Origin: Bacteroidota bacterium
GTDB taxonomy: Bacteria; Bacteroidota; Bacteroidia; NS11-12g; UBA955
Assembly (NCBI GenBank): GCA_030834125.1
Contig: JAURFW010000007.1
Location: 29,223 to 93,222 of the forward strand
Direction of reading: 5' to 3'
Length of the DNA: 64,000 nt
Position numbers and translations under genes: made by a program. Within the stretch, counting starts at the first letter, position 1. Each line of letters begins with the position of its first letter. The notes under the pieces were generated by a model that saw only the letters and a program-made list of their open reading frames with translations, did no database searches and had not been told where the DNA came from. Shown one piece after another: positions 43,668-52,256 of this stretch.

Positions 43668-44291
43668 TTATGGTAAACATTCCATGTTAAAACCATTTTC
43701 CTGCATTGCTTTCAAGTATTTTGGAAGCAAGTATTTCAACTGAACTTCTGCTTTTTTACTATCATGAAATACAATAATATCGCCAGGATTTGTTTTTGAA
43801 ATTATAGATTTCAACGCTCTCTCTAGATTTAATCTTTTATCATAATCATAAGTCAATAAAGACCACATAATAATTTTATAACCCTGTTTTTCTAATTCTC
43901 TTCCTTGTTTTTTAGTTATCCTACCATATGGCGGCCTAAAATATTTTGGGTTTCTAATTGGAATATATTCGTCACATTTATTGACGTCATCTATATAATC
44001 AAGTAATTCTGTTTTCCAACCTTTTAAGTGGTGAAATGTATGATTTTCAACTTTATGACCATTAGAGATTATTTTCTCAATAGTTTTAGGATTATTTTGA
44101 GCATTTTCTCCAACTACAAAGAATGTGGCTTTTGCATTAACCGCAGCCAATTCATTGAGAACCCAATGAGTAATTGTAGGATGAGGACCGTCGTCAAAGG
44201 TCAAGAATATTGATTTGGATGTATTTTTTGTATTCCACTTATACTGTGGCCATATTAATTGAAACCATCTGGGAGTCCTGAAAAATCTCAT
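43668..44291 (-). CDS. Polysaccharide deacetylase (NodB homology, CE4)
   Basis: This 207-residue metal-dependent deacetylase has all CE4 motifs: TFDDGPHP at 31-38 (D33 base, D34 metal ligand), HTFHH at 84-88 (metal His pair H84 and H88), RPPYGR at ~118-123, IMWSLLTYDYD and IVFHDS near the end with the catalytic His. No signal peptide is obvious, although the N-terminus is aromatic and basic. It should remove acetyl groups from N-acetylglucosamine or similar residues, probably on the product of the co-transcribed GT2 enzyme. The box CATTTTTG, one base off consensus, lies 10 nt before the ATG. Confidence 0.92.
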   Translation of the reverse strand: MRFFRTPRWFQLIWPQYKWNTKNTSKSIFLTFDDGPHPTITHWVLNELAAVNAKATFFVVGENAQNNPKTIEKIISNGHKVENHTFHHLKGWKTELLDYIDDVNKCDEYIPIRNPKYFRPPYGRITKKQGRELEKQGYKIIMWSLLTYDYDKRLNLERALKSIISKTNPGDIIVFHDSKKAEVQLKYLLPKYLKAMQENGFNMECLP

Positions 44292-44343
44292 CTTGTGTAA
44301 ACAAAAATGGCACTAATTTTTAAGGAATCCTCAATGGGATTGC

Positions 44344-44351
44344 TAAATTTG
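44344..44351 (+). promoter_or_regulatory. -7 box (TAAATTTG) of kmo
   Basis: TAAATTTG matches TAnnTTTG and ends 5 nt before the kmo ATG at 44357. No -33 TTG is evident. Confidence 0.5.
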
Positions 44352-44356
44352 TAACT

Positions 44357-45688
44357 ATGGGCGAAAAAATTGTTTTAGTAGGTGGTGGACTTGCTGGAAG
44401 TTTGATGTCAATATATCTAGCCAAGAGAGGTTATGAAGTGCATCTATACGAAAGGCGAGATGATATGCGTTCGGGGAATTATCAAGGGGGCCGAAGTATT
44501 AATTTGGCGCTTTCTACTAGAGGAATAACAGCACTTGAGAAAGTAGGGCTCGTGGATGATATTATATCTATATCAATACCCATGTTTGGTAGGATGATGC
44601 ATGGTGTTACCGGTGAATTAAATTATCAAGCATATGGGCGAGATGACCAAGCAATTTATTCAGTTTCTAGAGGGGAACTGAATATTAAACTAATACAATT
44701 AGCCGACCAATATCCAAACATTCATATGTATTTCAATCAAAAATGCGTAAAAATGAATTTGGATGAGAATATTGCAACTTTTGAAAATAAGGAGGGTGAA
44801 AAATACGATGTAATCGGGGATGTTTTTTTAGCAACTGACGGAGCATTCTCTGCATTGAGAGATGCCATGATTCGCAATCCTAGACACGATTTTTCTCAAG
44901 ACTATCAGTCTCATGGTTATAAGGAGTTGGAGATTGTACCAGGACAAAATTCTACATTTCAAATGGAAGAAAAGGCTTTGCATATATGGCCTCGATCTTC
45001 ATTCATGATGATTGCTTTGCCAAATCCAGGTGGGAATTTTACCTGTACTTTATTCTTGCCTTATAATGGAGAAGTAAGCTTTGAGAATCTTAATACCGAT
45101 GAACAAGTAATGGATTTCTTCCAACGATATTTCCCGGATTCAATACCCATGATGCCCAATCTTCTCGAGGATTTTCGCAATAATCCAATTGGTCATTTGG
45201 CAACAATGAGGACATACCCTTGGGTTAAGAATAGATCTGCATTGATGGGTGATGCAGCACATGCTATAGTCCCATTTTATGGTCAAGGTATGAACTGTTC
45301 ATTTGAAGATTGTGTAATTCTGGATGAATGTATTGAAGAAATTGGTAGTGATTGGCATAAAATATTAGATGCATATCAAAAAAGTAGAAAGCCTAATGCC
45401 GATGCAATTGCAGATTTAGCTATTCAAAATTTTGTGGAGATGCGTGATCTTGTTGGGCTACCAGGTTTTTTACATAAAAAGTCTATTGAGAAAAAGTTGG
45501 TAGATGCTTTGCCTGGTCATTATAGAACGCAATACGAACGTGTTACATTTAGCAATGATCCTTACAGAGAGGCATTAATGGCTGGTGAGAAGAATGATAA
45601 GTTTATTCAACACATTATTGAAAATAATCTCGAAGAAAAAATAAATGATAAGTCTTTTGCCAAAACCTTGGTTGATGAATGGTTTTGA
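44357..45688 (+). CDS. kmo: Kynurenine 3-monooxygenase (FAD-dependent)
   Basis: KMO hydroxylates L-kynurenine to 3-hydroxykynurenine with NADPH and O2 in tryptophan breakdown and de novo NAD synthesis. The 443 residues fit the family. Motifs are the dinucleotide fold VLVGGGLAGSLMSIYLAKRG, GGRSINLALSTRG (a strong KMO signature), SVSRGELN, GDVFLATDGAFSALRD, and GDAAHAIVPFYGQGMNCSFEDC, the FAD-binding GD segment with the KMO-type FYGQGMN. The C-terminal part (RDLVGLPGFLHKKSIEKKL) matches KMO rather than generic hydroxylases. It stands alone; other kynurenine genes are not in the window. Confidence 0.93.
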   Translation: MGEKIVLVGGGLAGSLMSIYLAKRGYEVHLYERRDDMRSGNYQGGRSINLALSTRGITALEKVGLVDDIISISIPMFGRMMHGVTGELNYQAYGRDDQAIYSVSRGELNIKLIQLADQYPNIHMYFNQKCVKMNLDENIATFENKEGEKYDVIGDVFLATDGAFSALRDAMIRNPRHDFSQDYQSHGYKELEIVPGQNSTFQMEEKALHIWPRSSFMMIALPNPGGNFTCTLFLPYNGEVSFENLNTDEQVMDFFQRYFPDSIPMMPNLLEDFRNNPIGHLATMRTYPWVKNRSALMGDAAHAIVPFYGQGMNCSFEDCVILDECIEEIGSDWHKILDAYQKSRKPNADAIADLAIQNFVEMRDLVGLPGFLHKKSIEKKLVDALPGHYRTQYERVTFSNDPYREALMAGEKNDKFIQHIIENNLEEKINDKSFAKTLVDEWF

Positions 45689-45700
45689 TAAAGATAGATT

Positions 45701-45922
45701 TTATTTCTGTTGATTTTTTAGCTTTTTAGCCTCCAATAAAGAATCTTGAATACGCAAGTATTCAGTTTTGTATGCTTTCTTCTGAGTATACTTTTTACCT
45801 GTTGCTTTTCTATATTCCCGTACAGGCATCAGTATTGTAATATAAGCCCAGACTGAGGCTGCAGTGATTAGTGTCAGGAACAATATTGCTACAATGAGTT
45901 TGTTTCGTTGTTGTTTTTCCAT
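45701..45922 (-). CDS. Small membrane protein, unknown function
   Basis: The 73-residue protein has a basic N-terminus, one membrane helix (LIVAILFLTLITAASVWAYITI) and a Lys/Gln-rich helical tail. No family is recognised. The ATG overlaps the stop of the Ldh gene (TAATG), so it is translationally coupled and the last gene of the M61-Ldh transcript. It could be a true small gene of unknown role; coupling and clean topology favour that. Confidence 0.6.
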   Translation of the reverse strand: MEKQQRNKLIVAILFLTLITAASVWAYITILMPVREYRKATGKKYTQKKAYKTEYLRIQDSLLEAKKLKNQQK

Positions 45923-47001
45923 TAAAATGGTGATTTTATATTATGAGTATTGCAAATTTCTTCCAATGATTTTACTACATTCAAATTTAGCGGAATGCCA
46001 TTTGATTCTCGTTCCTGTTGAAATTTTTTTTCAGGATCTCCAGGAATTAAAACTGGTTTATTCGGATTAATGGGATTGCTTTCTTCAAAGGCTTTTCTCC
46101 AAACATTTAAATTCTTTTGGATAATATCTGAGTTTTGAAATCCATCTAAATCCCAACAACCAACAAAATGACCCAGTCCTTTACCATTAGTATTGGGTTT
46201 GGGTTCAAGAAAAGCAACAAAAGGGGGACACCAAGGGCCAAAAGCAGCTCCTGATATAACCCCTGAAAAAATATCGACCCAACTTCCTAAACCATAACCC
46301 TTATGAAGTCCAGTATTTTCTTGACTGCCCAATGGTAACAATGCACCATTATCTTTTATTGCATTAGCAGAAATTGTTTCTTTACCATCGCTATCAATTG
46401 CCCATCCAGATGGAATGTCTATTCCATTTCTTTGCGCAATTTCTAGTTTCCCATTTGCAGCAGCGGATGTTGCCATATCCAATATAAAGTCTTTTCCATT
46501 TTTTCCTGGTATAGCGATACAAATAGGATTTGTACCGAGCATTCTTTCCTTACCTCCTGCTGGCACTACTAATGGACTTGCATTGGTCATTGCAAATCCC
46601 ATATAATTTTTTGAAAACCCTAGTGTTGCATGATAGGATGCTACCCCAAAGTGATTTGAATTATTTACAGCAATCCAACCAGAACCAAATTGATCACAAA
46701 TTTCAATAGTTTTTTTCATTGCTGCAGACGCTGAAATAAGTCCGATAGCCCCATCGGCATCTAGGGTTCCAGTTGTACTTTTTCTAATATTCCATTTAAA
46801 GATTGGATTTGGATTAATTCTTCCAGCATCAATTAACCTTAAATAACCTGGCAGTCTCGCTACACCATGACTGTCTATTCCTCTAACATCTGCAAACACT
46901 AAAACCTCTGCACAATGTCGGGAATCTTTTTCTGAAAAACCAGAATGTTCAAAAATCTGCTGAGTTAAGTCAGTAAGATCATTTTTTGAAATATTATTCA
47001 T
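45922..47001 (-). CDS. Ldh family oxidoreductase (malate/L-lactate dehydrogenase type)
   Basis: The 359-residue NAD(P)-dependent 2-hydroxyacid dehydrogenase belongs to the Ldh_2 (not Rossmann LDH) family. Signatures are FADVRGIDSHGVARLPGYLR, AIGLISASAAMKKTIE, AVNNSNHFGVASYH with a conserved His, MTNASPLVVPAGGKERMLGTNP, FILDMATSAAANGKLEIAQRNG and LHKGYGLGSWVDIFSGVISGA. Substrates in the family include malate, lactate, ureidoglycolate and sulfolactate; which applies is not deducible. It follows the M61 peptidase gene by 9 bp. Confidence 0.9.
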   Translation of the reverse strand: MNNISKNDLTDLTQQIFEHSGFSEKDSRHCAEVLVFADVRGIDSHGVARLPGYLRLIDAGRINPNPIFKWNIRKSTTGTLDADGAIGLISASAAMKKTIEICDQFGSGWIAVNNSNHFGVASYHATLGFSKNYMGFAMTNASPLVVPAGGKERMLGTNPICIAIPGKNGKDFILDMATSAAANGKLEIAQRNGIDIPSGWAIDSDGKETISANAIKDNGALLPLGSQENTGLHKGYGLGSWVDIFSGVISGAAFGPWCPPFVAFLEPKPNTNGKGLGHFVGCWDLDGFQNSDIIQKNLNVWRKAFEESNPINPNKPVLIPGDPEKKFQQERESNGIPLNLNVVKSLEEICNTHNIKSPF

Positions 47002-47010
47002 TCTATATTT

Positions 47011-48819
47011 TTATTTCTTAAGCCAGGATGCCTGAGCTTTTTTTGACTTTGAATCAATAACCGGTGAGAATTGTAATTCAATTTCGAATTCAATTAATGG
47101 CTCGAATTTTTCAAATGAAGTTCTTCCTAATATCCCATCTCTAGCGTAAAGGACCTCCACACTTTGAGGTTGTCCCAATGATGCCCATAGTGAGTTTATA
47201 TCATCATTTACACGGATCATGTTTAAAGATAAAATTTCATCTCCTACATTAAGTCCCATTTTTTTAGCCATACCATTGCGATTTAAATAATCTACTTTAT
47301 TCGATTTTGTGCGAATTCCCCAATCTGCTATTTCATTTTTATTGATAATGGCAGTTATCCCAACTTCTTTAAAAGCATTTAGATAATCAGGTTGAGTGCT
47401 GCTTCTAATCCATAGGTTAAAAAAGTCACCTAAATCTGAACCTGCAACTTCAGAACAAACTGATTCGAATTCAGCAACAGTATATCCAGTTCCAATTTTA
47501 CCTCCAATAGATTTTGCTTGATAAAAATCTTTGTATAGTTTCTTAAAAACGTCGTCTAAATTATTTTTTCCATTAGACTCTTTTGCAATTTTCATATCCA
47601 GTAACATACCAGCGATGAACCCTTTAGAATAATAAGAATATGTGCTATTGGCTGAATTCTCATTCGGTCTGTACTCTTTTATCCATGCATCCATACTCAT
47701 ATCACTTAAGCTTGAGTAGTCTTTTCCGGGTCTATTCTCATGTCTATTAATATATTTTGCTAAAATGTTAAGTAATTCTTCTTTATCAATGTAACCAGCA
47801 CGATAAAGAGCAAGTTCATCATAATACGAAGTAATACCCTCTGCTACCCATAGCGATTTTGTATAATTCTCTTCATTATAATTAAAAGGACCAAGTTCAA
47901 AAGGACGTATGCGTTTAACATTCCAAAGGTGAAAATATTCATGTGCTACTAAATTCAAAAAGGATTGGTATCTACTAGAGTTTGAATATGCCAATCGAGG
48001 CATAACAAGTACAGTGCTGTTTAAATGTTCTATTCCGCCGCCGCCCGACTCAACATGTTGTACAATAAATAAGTAAGGTCTACATGGTTGGTGTTCACAT
48101 GGAAATTCTCCAACAATTTTGTACATAGTAAGACATACCTTTTGCATATCCTCGCTTAGTTTTTCAGTATTGGCATTATTATATCCGACTAAAGCAACCC
48201 TATGATTTATTCCCGCAACATCAAAATCAAATATTTTAAAATTTCCAAGTTGAATAGGGGAGTCCACCAAAACATCATAATTGTCAAACTCAAATGTTAC
48301 AGAATTAGTTGATTCGTTTATTTTGGGTAACGATGATTCGGCGTTTCCCCAAAGTTTATCTGGAAATTTAATGCTAACAAAACCACCTTGTGTTTCTCTC
48401 CCTGAAATAAACATCAATAGAGATGCATTATTTAATAGCGCTTGCTCTTCGTTTATAAATGTAGTTCTCGCACTAAATTCATGGCAATAAATATTATATG
48501 AAACTGAAATAGTAGTATTATTTTCTGCGACAAATTCCCACTGATTTTTATTGATTTTATTTACAGCAATAGAATTTGAATTTTCATCTTTTACTTCAAC
48601 AGATTCAATGGATTTGGCGAATTCACGAACTAAATAACTTCCAGGAGTCCAAACAGGAAGGCCTACTATAGTTTTTTCACCGCCAGTTACGGGAAATTCA
48701 AGGGTTACATGTGCATAATGAGAATTTGGCTCCGTGATTTCTACTTTGTAATTTATCTGTGATTTAATTTTACTGCTGCTCATAAATATCATTAACAGGA
48801 TTATGATTTTTCTTATCAT
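47011..48819 (-). CDS. M61 family metallopeptidase with PDZ domain
   Basis: This secreted zinc aminopeptidase (glycyl aminopeptidase-like) has 602 residues from the ATG at 48817-48819, where a signal peptide begins (IIILLMIFMSSSKIKSQ). It has an N-terminal beta domain, the zinc motif HEYFHLWNVKRIRP with HExxH, the downstream ligand Glu in WVAEGITSYYDELAL, and a C-terminal PDZ at ~500-590 (NRNGMAKKMGLNVGDEILSLNMIRVND). An upstream Met in the same frame adds residues without signal character. CATTTTTG, one base off the -7 consensus, ends 4 nt before the chosen ATG, which supports it. It leads the M61-Ldh-small protein unit. Confidence 0.92.
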   Translation of the reverse strand: MIRKIIILLMIFMSSSKIKSQINYKVEITEPNSHYAHVTLEFPVTGGEKTIVGLPVWTPGSYLVREFAKSIESVEVKDENSNSIAVNKINKNQWEFVAENNTTISVSYNIYCHEFSARTTFINEEQALLNNASLLMFISGRETQGGFVSIKFPDKLWGNAESSLPKINESTNSVTFEFDNYDVLVDSPIQLGNFKIFDFDVAGINHRVALVGYNNANTEKLSEDMQKVCLTMYKIVGEFPCEHQPCRPYLFIVQHVESGGGGIEHLNSTVLVMPRLAYSNSSRYQSFLNLVAHEYFHLWNVKRIRPFELGPFNYNEENYTKSLWVAEGITSYYDELALYRAGYIDKEELLNILAKYINRHENRPGKDYSSLSDMSMDAWIKEYRPNENSANSTYSYYSKGFIAGMLLDMKIAKESNGKNNLDDVFKKLYKDFYQAKSIGGKIGTGYTVAEFESVCSEVAGSDLGDFFNLWIRSSTQPDYLNAFKEVGITAIINKNEIADWGIRTKSNKVDYLNRNGMAKKMGLNVGDEILSLNMIRVNDDINSLWASLGQPQSVEVLYARDGILGRTSFEKFEPLIEFEIELQFSPVIDSKSKKAQASWLKK

Positions 48820-48878
48820 ACAACAAAAATGCAGCAATGACAACGTAATTCCAATTTGTTGGTTCCTCATTTTTATTA

Positions 48879-48886
48879 TAAATTTG
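48879..48886 (+). promoter_or_regulatory. -7 box (TAAATTTG) with -33 TTG, for the lipoprotein at 48894
   Basis: TTG at 48856-48858 is 20 nt before TAAATTTG at 48879-48886, a near-ideal Bacteroidota promoter. The box ends 7 nt before the ATG. Confidence 0.6.
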
Positions 48887-48893
48887 GTATAAA

Positions 48894-49388
48894 ATGTTAA
48901 AATTCAAAGGATTTATAGCTGTTTTTTTCTTACTCTTTTGCATGGCCTTAATTCCTAATTGGTCATGTAATAAAGAAGAAATAACTACCAATGATAGCCA
49001 ACAAATAGATACAAGTAATATAGATACGAGTCAAAATAGTCTCGGTATTTTGTTTGAATATTATGTATTAAATAAAGCAACTCAAATTACATTGGCAATT
49101 GATAGTGCAGGTAATAATATAACGCCTGCTTACATTGATTATGAAATATACCTTAAAAAGGAATCTTATATTAATGGACCACTTGAGATTTTGGCAAATA
49201 GCACAAAATATGTTGGGACTTGGAAGTCGAATAATGATTATTCACGACTTACATTAGATATTTCTGGCTTAGAACCTTTCAAGTTTTTAAATAAGACTTG
49301 GCGATTTACATACAAGTCTATGGATCTATTAAAAATTGCTCCAGAAATAAATCCAGGCGAAACAATTCTTCATTTAGAAAAGATTTAA
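48894..49388 (+). CDS. Hypothetical lipoprotein
   Basis: The 164-residue protein has a hydrophobic signal (GFIAVFFLLFCMALIPNWSC), with a lipobox-like NWSC giving Cys near residue 25, then a Thr/Ser/Asp-rich linker and a beta-rich domain (LGILFEYYVLNKATQITLAIDSAGN, STKYVGTWKSNNDYSRLTLDISG, LNKTWRFTYKS). I do not recognise a family. It is transcribed alone from a clear promoter, divergent from the M61 peptidase gene. The pattern resembles small Bacteroidota surface or periplasmic lipoproteins. Confidence 0.7.
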   Translation: MLKFKGFIAVFFLLFCMALIPNWSCNKEEITTNDSQQIDTSNIDTSQNSLGILFEYYVLNKATQITLAIDSAGNNITPAYIDYEIYLKKESYINGPLEILANSTKYVGTWKSNNDYSRLTLDISGLEPFKFLNKTWRFTYKSMDLLKIAPEINPGETILHLEKI

Positions 49389-49533
49389 ACTTCTTTCTAA
49401 GATTGATCGGATTCTATTCTTTTTCTCTTTACCGTCAAATTTAGGCTCCATTTTGCTCATTGAAAATTATTTCAAGTATAACTGACATTGGAGAATTGAA
49501 TTCTGTAATCAAACAAAACACACAAATTGATGT

Positions 49534-49541
49534 TAAATTTG
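49534..49541 (+). promoter_or_regulatory. -7 box (TAAATTTG) of the DUF2480 gene
   Basis: TAAATTTG matches TAnnTTTG and ends 4 nt before the ATG at 49546. The rest of the 157-bp gap (49389-49545) shows no other feature. Confidence 0.5.
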
Positions 49542-49545
49542 AACA

Positions 49546-50058
49546 ATGGATGATGCGTTGGTAAATAAAGTTGCAAATTCTGGAATCAAAACTATTAACT
49601 TGGAAAAAATGATTCCTGAAGGAGAAATGATGTCTTGGGATATTAAACAAGCATTATTTATGGAGATGGTTCTTAAAGAAAAAGATTTTCGTGCTTATGT
49701 AAAAGAGTTTGATTGGACTCAATTTCAAGGAGCCAATGTTGCGATTTATTCAAGTGTTGATGCAATAATACCAACCTGGGCTTTTATGTTGCTTTCAACA
49801 AAACTAAATGGTATCGCGAAATATATATATTTTGGTACTCAACATGCCATGGAAAATGATTTGTGGGCCAGACAAATCGAAAGTGAAAATTGGGAAAAAT
49901 ACACCGGTGATAGAGTTGTTATAAAGGGTTGTGGAGATACATTAATAAGTCCATCAGCCTATATGAAAATTACCGAACGGTTATTGCCCATAGCACAATC
50001 CATTATGTATGGAGAACCATGCAGTACTGTTCCTATTTATAAAAGACCTAAAGCCTAA
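49546..50058 (+). CDS. DUF2480 family protein
   Basis: This 170-residue cytoplasmic protein matches DUF2480: VNKVANSGIKTINLEKMIPEGEMMSWDIK, LKEKDFRAYVKEFDWTQFQGANVAIYSS, DAIIPTWAFMLLSTKL and the C-terminal VVIKGCGDTLISPSAYM, SIMYGEPCSTVPIYKR. Two conserved cysteines (GCGD and PCSTVP) could bind metal or act in redox chemistry, but no function is established. The family is conserved in Bacteroidota. The gene converges with pyk, one base apart. Confidence 0.88.
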   Translation: MDDALVNKVANSGIKTINLEKMIPEGEMMSWDIKQALFMEMVLKEKDFRAYVKEFDWTQFQGANVAIYSSVDAIIPTWAFMLLSTKLNGIAKYIYFGTQHAMENDLWARQIESENWEKYTGDRVVIKGCGDTLISPSAYMKITERLLPIAQSIMYGEPCSTVPIYKRPKA

Positions 50059-50059
50059 T

Positions 50060-51490
50060 TTATTCTACTAGGCTAATTTTAATTGTATTTGTTCTTTGTT
50101 TCTTTTTTAAGGGCATACTTGCACAATTAATTACAAAATCACCAATTTGTGCAACCTTATTATCTTTGAGAGTTTTTATTACGTCTTCAAAGGTTTCGTC
50201 TGTACTCACATATCTGTCATAGTGAAAACCCCTTACTCCCCATACTAAATTTAGCGTATTTAATAGGGGTTCATTATCTGTAAATATAAACACATTGGCT
50301 TCTGGTCTGTAGCTGGCAATTTTAAATGCTGTATATCCACTTTTTGTCATACCAACAATTGCAGAAGCTGACAAATGATCGCTCATTCGTACGGCAGTAA
50401 AACATACTTCGTCACTAGGAAAGGTAGGTGAGCTTGAATTAGGTTTTACACCTTTATAATAGGCATCTTCTTCTTTTTCAATATCTGCAATAATACTGTT
50501 CATAATCTCGACAACTCGAATAGGATATTTTCCAACCGATGTTTCCGCAGACAGCATGACAGCATCAGCACCATCTAAAACGGCATTAGCCACATCAGTA
50601 ATTTCGGCTCTAGTTGGCATACTATCTTCAATCATACTTTCCATCATTTGGGTAGCAATAATAACGGGTTTTGCATTTTCCAAGCATTTTTGAACAACCT
50701 GCTTTTGTACCATAGGTACTTTTTGAAGTGGGATTTCTACCCCAAGGTCACCACGGGCAACCATTACTGCATCCGTTATCTTGACAATACTGTCAAAATT
50801 CTCTACCGCTTCAGGTTTTTCAATTTTAGCAATGACTTTTGCTCTTCCTCCTTTTTGAGAAATTAAATTTTTCAAGAAAATAACATCCTCAGCAGTTCGT
50901 ACAAAGGAAAGTGCAATCCAATCCACATTTAGCTCTAAACCAAATTCTAAATCTTCCATGTCTTTTTCGGTTAAACATGGAGCGCTGATTGGAGTATTGG
51001 GTAAATTAAATCCTTTATTTGAGGTTAAATCTCCTCCATTAATGATTTCCGTATTTAATAGATTATTTGATATTATTTCAGTGATTTTTAATTCTAACTT
51101 ACCATCATTAAGCAAAATTCTATCCCCAGCGCGAGCCTCTAACGCTAATTTTTCATAACTAACAGAAAGCTTTTCTTCGGTAGAAATACATTTTTCTGTA
51201 GTAACAAGAATATGCTTGCCAGCTTCTAGATTTATTACACCATCAACCTTTCCAATTCTAAGTTTAGGTCCTTGTAAATCTTGAAGAATAGCAACGTGAG
51301 TACCCAGTTTTTTATTGATTTTTCGAATTCTATCGGCAACTTCTTTGTGCACTTCATGCGCGCCGTGTGAGAAGTTGAGGCGGCACACATCCACCCCTGC
51401 AAGAATAATTTTTTCTAAATTTTCTTCTGAACTACTAGCAGGACCAATGGTTGCTACGATTTTGGTTTTGTTGAAGTTATCGATCAACAT
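50060..51490 (-). CDS. pyk: Pyruvate kinase
   Basis: Pyruvate kinase makes pyruvate and ATP from phosphoenolpyruvate and ADP. The 476 residues are standard and show KTKIVATIGPASSS, VCRLNFSHGAHEVH, AILQDLQGPKLRIG, LNDGKLEL, AVMVARGDLGVEIP (with metal-binding region), IATQMMESMIEDSMPTRAEITDVANAVLDGADAVMLSAET and a C-terminal effector domain. It starts 1 bp after the IPExxxVDY stop, so the two are co-transcribed, a conserved Bacteroidota pair. Confidence 0.97.
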   Translation of the reverse strand: MLIDNFNKTKIVATIGPASSSEENLEKIILAGVDVCRLNFSHGAHEVHKEVADRIRKINKKLGTHVAILQDLQGPKLRIGKVDGVINLEAGKHILVTTEKCISTEEKLSVSYEKLALEARAGDRILLNDGKLELKITEIISNNLLNTEIINGGDLTSNKGFNLPNTPISAPCLTEKDMEDLEFGLELNVDWIALSFVRTAEDVIFLKNLISQKGGRAKVIAKIEKPEAVENFDSIVKITDAVMVARGDLGVEIPLQKVPMVQKQVVQKCLENAKPVIIATQMMESMIEDSMPTRAEITDVANAVLDGADAVMLSAETSVGKYPIRVVEIMNSIIADIEKEEDAYYKGVKPNSSSPTFPSDEVCFTAVRMSDHLSASAIVGMTKSGYTAFKIASYRPEANVFIFTDNEPLLNTLNLVWGVRGFHYDRYVSTDETFEDVIKTLKDNKVAQIGDFVINCASMPLKKKQRTNTIKISLVE

Positions 51491-51491
51491 G

Positions 51492-51935
51492 TTAGTCTTT
51501 TATCAAGTGTTTTAAATTAAATACCCAATGCATCTTAGCTGCAATTTTTTCAGGGTATGTGTAAGCATGTTCAACACCATTTACGCTTCGAATCATTTCT
51601 TCCCAATTTCTAAATTCAGCATATTCATTCTCAAGAATTAGAAAATAATCAGGTACAGGTTTCTGGTTAACAAGCCTCACCTCAGTACCCTGATTTTGTA
51701 ATAGCCATAATCTCGGATTTAAATCTGATCCGCTGTAATGATATTCCGCATGCATGGATGTCTTCTTATCGGGCAAATTTACTTCAAATGGAACTTTTTC
51801 GCACACAAAGTTCCAAATAAAAGTGTCATTTAGACACCAAGATAGTTTGTAAGGTGGTTCATTCGTATGAATTCCAAGAATTACGAAGTCACTTCCAACA
51901 AGGGGTACAGACGATTTGTAGCGTTTTGCAGACAA
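51492..51935 (-). CDS. IPExxxVDY family protein
   Basis: The 147-residue cytoplasmic protein belongs to the Bacteroidota IPExxxVDY family, named after a motif that is degenerate here (KPVPDYFLILE). Other blocks are FVILGIHTNEPPYKLSWCLN, LRLWLLQNQG-like (PRLWLLQNQG) and EKIAAKMHWVFNLKHL. No function is known. The frame lacks an ATG at the N-terminus; TTG at 51933-51935 is the start that keeps the family N-terminus, with a TATTTTTG box 9 nt upstream. pyk follows 1 bp after its stop; acpP is divergent. Confidence 0.82.
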   Translation of the reverse strand: MSAKRYKSSVPLVGSDFVILGIHTNEPPYKLSWCLNDTFIWNFVCEKVPFEVNLPDKKTSMHAEYHYSGSDLNPRLWLLQNQGTEVRLVNQKPVPDYFLILENEYAEFRNWEEMIRSVNGVEHAYTYPEKIAAKMHWVFNLKHLIKD

Positions 51936-51944
51936 TTTTCAACA

Positions 51945-51973
51945 CAAAAATAAATTTTTCGTCGGCATCTCAA
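51945..51973 (-). promoter_or_regulatory. Promoter of IPExxxVDY-pyk (-33 TTG, -7 TATTTTTG)
   Basis: On the minus strand TTG (51971-51973) is followed after 18 nt by TATTTTTG (51945-51952), which ends 9 nt before the TTG start codon. Confidence 0.55.
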
Positions 51974-52015
51974 GAAAAAAATGTTTCTTTGTAGCGCAAA
52001 AATCAAATACTAACC

Positions 52016-52252
52016 ATGTCAGAAATTGCAGAAAAAGTAACCGCTATCATCGTCGATAAGTTAGGCGTTGATGAAGCCGAGGTAAATCCTGAGGCTAGTT
52101 TCACTAATGATTTAGGAGCTGACTCACTTGATACAGTTGAGCTTATTATGGAATTTGAAAAAGAGTTCGATATTAGCATTCCCGATGATCAAGCCGAGAA
52201 GATTCAGACAGTAGGAGAAGCTGTTAGTTACATCGAGGAACACAAGAAGTAA
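52016..52252 (+). CDS. acpP: Acyl carrier protein
   Basis: ACP carries growing acyl chains on a 4'-phosphopantetheine arm. The 78 residues are the usual length and acidic throughout; the arm is attached to Ser 37 in [14 protein letters not shown]. The motif [23 protein letters not shown] is typical of helix 3-4. It heads acpP-fabF-rnc, divergent from IPExxxVDY-pyk. TTTCTTTG, one base off the -7 consensus, lies 24 nt upstream of the ATG. Confidence 0.97.
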   Translation: MSEIAEKVTAIIVDKLGVDEAEVNPEASFTNDLGADSLDTVELIMEFEKEFDISIPDDQAEKIQTVGEAVSYIEEHKK

Positions 52253-52256
52253 ATCT